Shown one piece after another: positions 5,253 through 11,185 of a DNA stretch of 13,285 nt. The notes under the pieces were generated by a model. That model was not told where the DNA came from. It saw nothing but the letters and a program-made list of their open reading frames with translations, and did no database searches. The position numbers and the translations under genes are program-made. This stretch comes from an uncultured Eubacteriales bacterium (lineage in GTDB: Bacteria > Bacillota_A > Clostridia > Oscillospirales > CAG-272): positions 1-13,285 of the forward strand of contig USKS01000013.1 in the NCBI GenBank assembly GCA_900555345.1. The letters are read 5' to 3'. The stretch's first letter is position 1. The number at the start of each line of letters is the position of its first letter.

Positions 5253-6692
5253 TCAGCGCGTCAGCGCATCGAGAACCTTGTCTGCCGCGCAGAGAGTGTC
5301 TGCGGCGCTGTCAAAATCGGTCCTCTTTGAAATGTTCCATGTGTTTTCGCTGATGTACGGCAGACGGCGGCTTATTTTTTCAAATTCGTCGCTTCTGCCG
5401 ACAGCGGGCGTTTCAAAGGATTTTTCCACCGTGTCGCCCCAGCTGGAAAGCTGACCGCCGATCATATGGGAGTTGTACGGCAGGCGCATCATACCGCCGC
5501 AATAGGGCGATGCCTCGTTTATGGTACCGTATGAGCATATATCCCAGTCAAAGCAGTCGCTCTCGCTGTAGAACCATGTGGGCGTTACCACATATGTGGG
5601 CAGCCATGAGCAGTTTATAACGTCAAAGCCGTCCGATACGAGCGATGATGTGAGCTGGTAGCTTGAGTCAAACACCATAACGCTGCATTCTTTGGGTATC
5701 ATGCCGTTTGTAATCTTATGAAAGCCCTCCCAAACGATAGGCTTTTTGCCGCAGGAAATAACGGTTTTCGCGTTTTCCGCGATAAAGTGCGCAAGATAGC
5801 GCAGCATGAGATACTCTGCGGAGCTCATGCCCGGCGCGCTGTCCTCGGGGAGATAGCCGCACTGTCTGCCGTATGCCTCGCTCTCGGGGCAGTCTATCCA
5901 CCAGCCGAGACGGGACTCGTCGCCGCCGATATGTATATATTCGCTCTCGGGGAAAAGCTCGCACAGTTCTCTGTACAGCTGCTTTGTGCCGTCGATCGCG
6001 GACTGTGTGAATTTAAGGATTCCCTTATCGCCGAAAACCTCGGGATACTTCTGCTGCAGCACCGTTGAATGCCCGGGAGTATCTATCTCCGGCACAATGC
6101 TCACTCCGCGGCTTGACGCGTAAGACCTGAGACGCGCGATATCATCCTCCGTATAGCTTCTGCCCTCCGTCGTCAGAAGCGGAAACGCCTTTGACGGCAG
6201 CGCATAGCTTTCGTCGTCGGAAAAATGGATGTGCAGATATTTTATCTTGTAAAGCCGGCACATATCCACATATTTTTCCATAAGTGCCACGGGGTGCAGG
6301 CTGCGCGCGCAGTCTACAAGCAGTCCTCGGTATGCGCAGTCGGGCTTGTCGCAGACGGTAACGCTTTCAAGAAGCAGCTTGCCGTCGTATTTCTTCATAA
6401 GCTGCAAAAGCGTTGCAAAGCCGTAATGCGCGCCCTCCTCGCCGCCTGAGGAAAGCAGAACTTTCGAATCCTTTATGCAAAGCTTATATTCTCCGCGCTC
6501 CATGGCGGCGTCCTTTTCAACGTAAATTCCGCCCTCGCCGTCGGAAAAGTCAAAGCCGCAGCGCTTTGCGTCTTCGCAGAAAGCGGCGCGCGCGCCCTCA
6601 AAATCTCCGCATATTTTTTCCTCAACAAAGCAGTTTTCTCCGTTTTTCCACCAGCCCTTGGGAGTGGGCAAAACTTTCAGATTTTCTGTCAT
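5253..6692 (-). CDS. GH20 family beta-N-acetylhexosaminidase, probably cytoplasmic
   Basis: This 479-residue enzyme should remove terminal GlcNAc or GalNAc by substrate-assisted catalysis. Visible marks are an N-terminal GH20b-like domain (about 1-115), YRGLLVDCARS at the start of the barrel, LHIHFSDDESYALPSKAFPL (153-172), IVPEIDTPGHS (199-209), the catalytic D258-E259 pair in HIGGDES, and GGQLSSWGD near the C-terminus. No signal peptide or anchor is present, so it likely acts inside the cell on imported oligosaccharides or muropeptide fragments. A start ten codons upstream (6722) is possible, but AAGGA at 6701-6705 with eight-base spacing fixes ATG 6692. It begins 41 bases after feoB without a terminator between them, so read-through from feoAB is possible. 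It could recycle products of the adjacent membrane-bound glycosidase. Confidence 0.92.
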   Translation of the reverse strand: MTENLKVLPTPKGWWKNGENCFVEEKICGDFEGARAAFCEDAKRCGFDFSDGEGGIYVEKDAAMERGEYKLCIKDSKVLLSSGGEEGAHYGFATLLQLMKKYDGKLLLESVTVCDKPDCAYRGLLVDCARSLHPVALMEKYVDMCRLYKIKYLHIHFSDDESYALPSKAFPLLTTEGRSYTEDDIARLRSYASSRGVSIVPEIDTPGHSTVLQQKYPEVFGDKGILKFTQSAIDGTKQLYRELCELFPESEYIHIGGDESRLGWWIDCPESEAYGRQCGYLPEDSAPGMSSAEYLMLRYLAHFIAENAKTVISCGKKPIVWEGFHKITNGMIPKECSVMVFDSSYQLTSSLVSDGFDVINCSWLPTYVVTPTWFYSESDCFDWDICSYGTINEASPYCGGMMRLPYNSHMIGGQLSSWGDTVEKSFETPAVGRSDEFEKISRRLPYISENTWNISKRTDFDSAADTLCAADKVLDALTR

Positions 6693-6733
6693 TTTTATAT
6701 TCCTTTCAGCACATAAATGCATTGTTTACTTTT

Positions 6734-8665
6734 TCACATAATTAATCGGCACACGCCGTATACGGCAGCCGACGCAAGCCACGCCGTTAAAAACTGTCCC
6801 AGTGCGCCAAGCAGTGCCGCCGCGCGGCTGCCCGTTTCGCGCCGTATCGCGGCAAGAGTAGCCGCGCAGGGCGTATATAAGAGCACAAATACCATGAGAG
6901 ATGCCGCGTTTGCCGTCGTAAATCCGGACGCATAAAGGGCTGCGCCGACCTCCGCCGCGCTCCTGCAGGAATACAGCACCGCAAGGGATGATACTATGAC
7001 CTCTTTTGCGGCAATGCCCGAGATCAGCGCAAGGGCAAGCTGCCATGTGCCGAACCCGCACGGAAAGTAAAGCGGGGCGATCATTCTGCCCAAAGCCTCT
7101 CCGGGGCATCTTGCGCCGTATGTGCCGCAAAGCGCCCACACCGCGGCGGACGCAAGCACTATCACGGTGCCCGCTCTTTTGAGATATTCTTTTGATTTGT
7201 CAAATGTGTATGTAAAAACCGACCGCAGCGACGGCATTTTGTAGTCGGGAAGCTCAAGTATAAACATGCGTTTTTCTCTGCGCCCCGACTGCGAAAGCAG
7301 CGCCGCGCACAGCATTGCAACCGTGACCGACGCAAAATAGGCAGCCACTGCCGCAGCCGCGGGATTTGCGAAAAAAAACGTTTTTGCGAGCATCAGACAT
7401 ACGGGAAGCCGCGCGCTGCACGCGACGAACGGAACGGACATTACAGCCGCGAACCGCTCTTTTTTGCCCTCAAGCGTTCTCGCCGCCATAACAGCGGGAA
7501 CAGAGCACCCGAAGCCGAGAAGCATGGGGATGAACGCCTTGCCAGAAAGACCGACATGACGCATTATGCCGTCGGCGTTGTAAGCCGCCCGTGCCATGTA
7601 GCCGCTGTCCTCAAGCATGCCGAGCAGAAAAAACAGCACAGCAATATTCGGCAGAAAAGAAACAACGCTTGAAAATCCGCCGAGAATGCCGTCAACAAAA
7701 AGGGAGACGAGCCACGGCGCCGCGCCGACTCCCGAAAGAAGCATTTCGACGCGGGTCGATATGTAAAGCATTGCGCCGTCGGTATACTTTGCCAGAAAAT
7801 CTCCTGTCGCAAACGAAGCGAAAAGGACAAGAGCGCCGACGAGCACAAGAATGGGAAAACCGAAAAATCGGTGAGTAAAGACGGCATCGACTTTGTCGGT
7901 GACACGGGAAACGCTGCCGCAGTCCGGGCAGCAAAGCGCGGCAAGCTTTTTTGCCGCGGCGTACCGTCCAATGTCGTCCGCCGCGGGGTCCCGTTTTGTT
8001 TCATATCCGCCGCGTCGCCAAATGCCGTTTGACGCGCGGTCCCGTTTCGTTTCATGTCCGCCGCGTCGCCGCATATTCTCCGCCGCGGGGTCCGTTTTTG
8101 TCCCGCACCCGACCGAAGAGTATATCCGGCAAAGACTTTTCGCGCTGTCATGTCTGCCCGACCCCGCTGCGCTCACCGCAGCCGCTATAAGCTCTTTAAG
8201 ACCCTCGCGGCGCCTTGCGCAAACGGGAACCGCGGCAATGCCCAGCAGCCCGCCGAGCTTTTCACAGTCAAGATGCATACCGCGGCGCTTTACTATATCC
8301 GTCATGTTAAGACAAAGCACCGTGGGAATATTTATTTCAAGAAGCTGAAGCGTCAGATACAGACTTCGCTCAAGGCAGGAAGCGTCCGCAACATTGATTA
8401 TAACATCCGCGCCGCCGACTTTGCCCGAGATAAAGTCGCAGGCAAGCCTTTCTTCTTCGCTCGCGGCGTCAAGAGAATATGTGCCCGGCAGATCAAAAAG
8501 GCGCACCGTTTTTTCGCAGGCTTCAAATTCGCGTTCTTTTATCTCCACCGTCACCCCGGGAAAGTTTGCGGCTTTAAGGCGCGCGCCCGTAAAGGCGTTG
8601 AAAAGCGTCGTCTTGCCGCAGTTCGGGTTGCCGGCAAGCGCTATTTTCAGCTCGGGCTCTCTCAT
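6734..8665 (-). CDS. feoB: ferrous iron transport GTPase/permease FeoB
   Basis: FeoB imports Fe2+ across the cytoplasmic membrane. The 643-residue product has an N-terminal G domain with G1 GNPNCGKT (12-19), G2 in FPGVTVE, G3 DLPG (59-62) and G4 NMTD (120-123), a short helical region, and a C-terminal membrane domain with both Gate motifs (FGCSVPAVMAARTL and VPFVACSARLPV) and the late SGIAAKEVIVSSL block. The start is ATG 8665, which overlaps the feoA stop as ATGA; a longer frame from 8701 would run inside feoA. The linker after the G domain (about 185-233) is replaced or extended by three 17-residue tandem repeats, so it is unlike normal FeoB at that point. The protein is at the short end for FeoB, and no FeoC gene follows. 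Confidence 0.95.
   Translation of the reverse strand: MREPELKIALAGNPNCGKTTLFNAFTGARLKAANFPGVTVEIKEREFEACEKTVRLFDLPGTYSLDAASEEERLACDFISGKVGGADVIINVADASCLERSLYLTLQLLEINIPTVLCLNMTDIVKRRGMHLDCEKLGGLLGIAAVPVCARRREGLKELIAAAVSAAGSGRHDSAKSLCRIYSSVGCGTKTDPAAENMRRRGGHETKRDRASNGIWRRGGYETKRDPAADDIGRYAAAKKLAALCCPDCGSVSRVTDKVDAVFTHRFFGFPILVLVGALVLFASFATGDFLAKYTDGAMLYISTRVEMLLSGVGAAPWLVSLFVDGILGGFSSVVSFLPNIAVLFFLLGMLEDSGYMARAAYNADGIMRHVGLSGKAFIPMLLGFGCSVPAVMAARTLEGKKERFAAVMSVPFVACSARLPVCLMLAKTFFFANPAAAAVAAYFASVTVAMLCAALLSQSGRREKRMFILELPDYKMPSLRSVFTYTFDKSKEYLKRAGTVIVLASAAVWALCGTYGARCPGEALGRMIAPLYFPCGFGTWQLALALISGIAAKEVIVSSLAVLYSCRSAAEVGAALYASGFTTANAASLMVFVLLYTPCAATLAAIRRETGSRAAALLGALGQFLTAWLASAAVYGVCRLIM
7973..8125 (-). 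repeat. three 51-bp tandem repeats inside feoB
   Basis: Units at 7973-8023, 8024-8074 and 8075-8125 are each exactly 51 bases and keep the frame. The first two are about 80% identical (all but the first ten bases nearly the same); the third is more diverged. In protein they read RRGGYETKRDPAADDIG, RRGGHETKRDRASNGIW and, most worn, SVGCGTKTDPAAENMR. They are charged and probably disordered, and lie between the GTPase and membrane domains. Confidence 0.8.
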
Positions 8666-8886
8666 TTGCCGCCCGCCCTCAGAAATATGCCTGCGGCGCA
8701 TTCTATGCCCACGGCGTAGCGCACGCCGCGCGCTTTAATAATTACCGCCGCGCGCCGCCGTCCGACGACGCTTACGTATGTACCCGGCAGAACTCCCAGA
8801 TTACGCAGTCTGCGGGCGCTCACCGCGTCAAGGCAGACGCGCTCGACTGTTCCGCCGCCTCTCTCTCTGCATCCGGCAAGGGTCAC
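8662..8886 (-). CDS. feoA: ferrous iron transport accessory protein FeoA
   Basis: FeoA is a small SH3-like cytoplasmic protein needed for FeoB function. The 74-residue product begins MTLAGCRERGGGTVERVCL, has the family core ARRLRNLGVLPGTYVSVVGR and ends in the beta-strand pattern VRYAVGIECAAGIFL, at the normal length of 70-80 residues. Its stop overlaps the feoB start by four bases (ATGA), so the two are translationally coupled. A perfect sigma-A promoter lies 39-68 bases upstream. The TGAT-ATA-ATCA repeat over the -10 box could be an iron-regulator site, but it is too short to assign to Fur or DtxR. Confidence 0.92.
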   Translation of the reverse strand: MTLAGCRERGGGTVERVCLDAVSARRLRNLGVLPGTYVSVVGRRRAAVIIKARGVRYAVGIECAAGIFLRAGGK

Positions 8887-8924
8887 ATTGACTCAGCCCT
8901 TTCTTTATAACCGGCCGTAAGCTG

Positions 8925-8954
8925 ATTATATCATTTTGAAAAACTCTGTGTCAA
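8925..8954 (-). promoter_or_regulatory. sigma-A promoter of feoAB
   Basis: Minus strand: consensus TTGACA (8954-8949), 18-base spacer, consensus TATAAT (8930-8925). The -10 box is embedded in TGATATAATCA, a short imperfect inverted repeat that may be an operator. The terminator of the lipid operon ends only 17 bases upstream of the -35. Confidence 0.85.
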
Positions 8955-8970
8955 TATATGCGCAAAATAT

Positions 8971-8996
8971 AAAGAAAAAAACCGCTGTGCGGTTTT
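8971..8996 (-). terminator. intrinsic terminator of the five-gene acyl-transfer operon
   Basis: Minus strand AAAACCGC (8996-8989), loop ACA, GCGGTTTT (8985-8978), continuing as a seven-T run. It lies 165 bases after the LRAT-like gene. I see no supportable gene between 8997 and 9160; an open frame there is only the overlap tail of a shadow frame. Confidence 0.85.
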
Positions 8997-9160
8997 AATC
9001 TTTATAAAGCGGGCGAAATTTTCCGCTCTCCGTCGCGCGGACCGCCCTATACGGTTTGGGCGCAAAAGCGGCAGTCCGCCGAATGTCTGCGCAAAGAAAA
9101 GCTCCGCAAGAAAATACGCGGTTTCCTCGCCGGCCGCGCCAAAATCACGAAATTGCGTAC

Positions 9161-9574
9161 TTATTTCTCTCCCCGCAGCTTTTTGCGGATCTTCTGCCGC
9201 ACGGAGTCCTCCGTGGGCGAATAATTCACGCCGAAAACGCAGCGGTACGCGAAATGCTCGCAGTTGTTGTGTATAAAATCGTAGCCCGTCTCGCCGACGC
9301 AGCTTTCGGCGTACTCCACGCACTCCTTCGGAGGGCGGCGCCATTTCCGCTCTTCCCTGTCAAGAACGGCGCATTCCGCCCCGCCGCCCTCACTGAGAAA
9401 TCCTTTGGTATCCGTTATGCAGACCGCGATCTGCTCCCGCGAGATACCTGTATTTACGGGGCGCCCGAACTGCGCTATACGGCCGTCTCCGAGATACACG
9501 CCGTAATGATGATAAAAGCTCACCTTTGTGCGGACCATATCGCCCGCCTCGGGCAGGCGTTTTTCCCATCTCAT
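9161..9574 (-). CDS. LRAT/PLAAT-fold (permuted NlpC/P60) thiol acyltransferase or phospholipase
   Basis: The 137-residue protein matches the LRAT domain. GDMVRTKVSFYHHYGVYLGD near the N-terminus gives the catalytic H23, and NNCEHFAYRCVFG (103-115) gives the nucleophile C105. In human PLAAT enzymes a second His sits 12 residues after the first; here that place holds Q35 (RIAQF). A Gln at the third, polar position occurs elsewhere in the NlpC/P60 superfamily, so activity is plausible. The family moves acyl chains through a Cys thioester (lecithin:retinol, phospholipid to amine or lysolipid) or cleaves phospholipids. There is no signal peptide or C-terminal anchor, so it should be cytoplasmic. 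Its start overlaps the acyl carrier protein stop (ATGA). The context of ligase, carrier proteins and PlsC enzymes suggests an acyl transfer rather than a peptidase role. Confidence 0.82.
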   Translation of the reverse strand: MRWEKRLPEAGDMVRTKVSFYHHYGVYLGDGRIAQFGRPVNTGISREQIAVCITDTKGFLSEGGGAECAVLDREERKWRRPPKECVEYAESCVGETGYDFIHNNCEHFAYRCVFGVNYSPTEDSVRQKIRKKLRGEK

Positions 9575-9810
9575 TTCGTTTTTCCCTCAATGCAGGCTAT
9601 AACATCGCCGACGGTCATCATCTTTTCGAAATCCTTGTTTGTGAACTTTATGCCGAACTCTTCTTCAAGTCCCATTACCATGTACAGCATGGCGATGGAA
9701 CTCATACCTACGTCGCCGCGCAGCGTTGAATCCTCGCTGAGCCCCGCAGGGTCGATCTCTCCCTCGAAAACACTGTCAAGGACCTTTGCAACTCTTTCGT
9801 ATGTCGTCAT
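9571..9810 (-). CDS. free-standing acyl carrier protein
   Basis: This 79-residue acidic protein has the four-helix acyl carrier pattern: MTTYERVAKVLDSVF, the attachment site DVGMSSIAMLYMV, then LEEEFGIKF and MTVGDVIACIE. The phosphopantetheine serine should be S38; the usual Asp of the DSL motif is Ser here (S37-S38-I39). That makes it unlike housekeeping AcpP and more like a specialised carrier protein. The start at 9810 has a strong GGAGG site (minus GGAGGAAATAAAATG) and overlaps the stop of the upstream PlsC gene (ATGA). An upstream extension to 9906 would run inside that gene and is rejected. It is the second carrier domain of the operon, the other being fused to the ligase. Confidence 0.88.
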   Translation of the reverse strand: MTTYERVAKVLDSVFEGEIDPAGLSEDSTLRGDVGMSSIAMLYMVMGLEEEFGIKFTNKDFEKMMTVGDVIACIEGKTK

Positions 9811-10532
9811 TTTATTTCCTCCGTCTTTGCCATAGCGGTTTCGGGCTCCGATCTTCCCGCAGCGCCGCCTGTAAGTCTTATATATGTATTTCTGCACTTT
9901 TCGCACTCATCATGCACCAAAAGCGTCATTTTTTCTATATCGCCCACAGCGGGAAATCGCTTTGCGCAGTGATCGCTGCAGTAAAACGGCTCGCCGATTA
10001 CAAACAGCCGCCTATTGTACCAATGCCGCCTTTTGCCGGAGTACATGGGGATTATGGGCACGCCGGACTGCACCGCCAAAAGCACCGCGCCGCCCTTATA
10101 TGCTCCCAGCTCGGAGTCGCGGTGTATGCCGCCCTCCATAAAAACCGTAAGCGGACGCGCGCCGTCGAGAACTTTTTTCGCTTTTCTCACGGCATCAATA
10201 TCCGATTTTGTGCGGTTTACCCTGATGCATCCCATGCCGCCGAGAAGCAATTTTTTCAAAGTATTGCTCATCAGTGCCTCTCCCGCCATGCAGAACACGC
10301 GCCTGTACCAAAACAGGCAGATCACCGCAAGGGGATCCATAAACGTGGGGTGATTGGGAGCGAGGACCGCGCCGCCGCGCAAAATTTTTCTGTAAGGCTT
10401 TCCGTTTGTATCAACGACCTTCATTCTGAAAAACAGCTGCAGCGGCAGGCAGCAAAGCCTGCCTATATCCATAGGGATACGGCGCACGTCAAATATAAGA
10501 CCGATACGCCGAAAAAACTTTTTTATCTGCAT
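9807..10532 (-). CDS. PlsC-type 1-acylglycerol-3-phosphate acyltransferase-like protein with C-terminal Cys/His cluster
   Basis: PlsC-family enzymes move an acyl chain from acyl-ACP or acyl-CoA to a lysophospholipid or similar hydroxyl or amine. The 241-residue product has motif I as NHPTFMDP (HX4D, H61 and D66), motif II GGMGCIRVNR (98-107), motif III as FMEGG (131-135, in place of FPEGT) and motif IV GVPIIPMY (157-164). After the catalytic domain it carries CSDHC (185-189) and HDECEKC (207-213), two Cys pairs plus His that could bind a metal; I do not know this in ordinary PlsC. The N-terminus is basic with a hydrophobic stretch (about 20-36) that fits membrane association. It overlaps the upstream PlsC-like gene by ten bases and the carrier protein by four. 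Confidence 0.88.
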   Translation of the reverse strand: MQIKKFFRRIGLIFDVRRIPMDIGRLCCLPLQLFFRMKVVDTNGKPYRKILRGGAVLAPNHPTFMDPLAVICLFWYRRVFCMAGEALMSNTLKKLLLGGMGCIRVNRTKSDIDAVRKAKKVLDGARPLTVFMEGGIHRDSELGAYKGGAVLLAVQSGVPIIPMYSGKRRHWYNRRLFVIGEPFYCSDHCAKRFPAVGDIEKMTLLVHDECEKCRNTYIRLTGGAAGRSEPETAMAKTEEIK

Positions 10533-11185
10533 TTTGTCTCTTCTTTCCTGATCTCGTCAAGACGGGCGCCGAGAGCGTAGACCTTATCCTCAAGCAGCTT
10601 TGTAAGACGGCTTATTTCGGCATCGTCCGGGTTTCTGCTGCTGCAAAGGCTGCGAAGATCAACAGCCTCGCCTATCATGATCCTCGTCCTCTTGAATATA
10701 CCGTACTGTCCGTCCGTGTAAACCGGAACGATAGGCGCGCCGCTGCGCAGTGCGATAAACACGATGCTGGGCTTGAAGGGCCATCTGCAGCCGTTCACCG
10801 GCAGACGGCTCTGGGGAAAAATGCCCACGGTACCGCCGCTCTCAAGTGTTTTTATGGACTCTGCCATAAACGAAAAATCGCGCGCGTCGCGGTCTACGTA
10901 TATGCCGCCGAGCTTGCAGAGAAGCCATGTCAGCACGGGACTTTTGGTAAACAGCACCTCCGCCATGAGAAAGCGGATGTATCTTGTGGGAAACACCGTC
11001 AGATACAGAACAAAATCCATAAGAGACGTATGATTCGACATCAGTATGCACGGCTTCGGCAGCTTTTTCGACTGTTTTTCTTTGTTTTCGTAGTATGTTT
11101 TGTACTTAAAAAACGGAAAAGCAGCCGGGGCGCCCGTGATCTTCACGAACGCCGTTACCGCGCGGCTCGGTTTGTACAGTTTCAT
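10523..11185 (-). CDS. second PlsC-type acyltransferase-like protein with altered motif III
   Basis: The 220-residue product is a second, only distantly similar PlsC-family protein. Motif I is SNHTSLMDF (H52, D57), motif II GGIYVDRD (93-100), motif IV GAPIVPVY (149-156). Motif III reads GIFPQSRLP (121-129): the usual Glu of FPEGTR, which helps hold the phosphate of the acceptor, is Gln125, and the Gly is Ser. The catalytic His/Asp pair is intact, so the protein may be active with a different acceptor. Its start codon follows the ligase stop with no base between, and its end overlaps the next PlsC gene by ten bases, so all are expected to be made together. Two PlsC proteins in one operon suggest successive acylations or a heteromeric enzyme. 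Confidence 0.87.
   Translation of the reverse strand: MKLYKPSRAVTAFVKITGAPAAFPFFKYKTYYENKEKQSKKLPKPCILMSNHTSLMDFVLYLTVFPTRYIRFLMAEVLFTKSPVLTWLLCKLGGIYVDRDARDFSFMAESIKTLESGGTVGIFPQSRLPVNGCRWPFKPSIVFIALRSGAPIVPVYTDGQYGIFKRTRIMIGEAVDLRSLCSSRNPDDAEISRLTKLLEDKVYALGARLDEIRKEETKCR

Noticed and set aside
3726..5454. Long plus-strand open frames (345 and 297 codons) opposite the DigH-like gene
   Set aside because: They are shadows of a well-supported minus-strand gene in GC-rich sequence, with no family motifs and low-complexity composition.
7973..8125. CRISPR array
   Set aside because: The units are directly adjacent without spacers, keep the feoB frame and encode similar peptides.
8931..9344. 137-codon minus-strand frame overlapping the end of the LRAT-like gene
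   Set aside because: It overlaps a gene with clear motifs in another frame, runs through the operon terminator and feoAB -35, and is very Arg/Phe-rich.
9571..9906. Longer carrier protein starting at 9906
   Set aside because: The extra 32 residues are basic, not family-like, and lie inside the PlsC gene. ATG 9810 has a strong ribosome site.
9786..10580. 264-codon plus-strand frame opposite the PlsC and ACP genes
   Set aside because: No recognisable domain, and it lies antisense to two overlapping genes with catalytic motifs.
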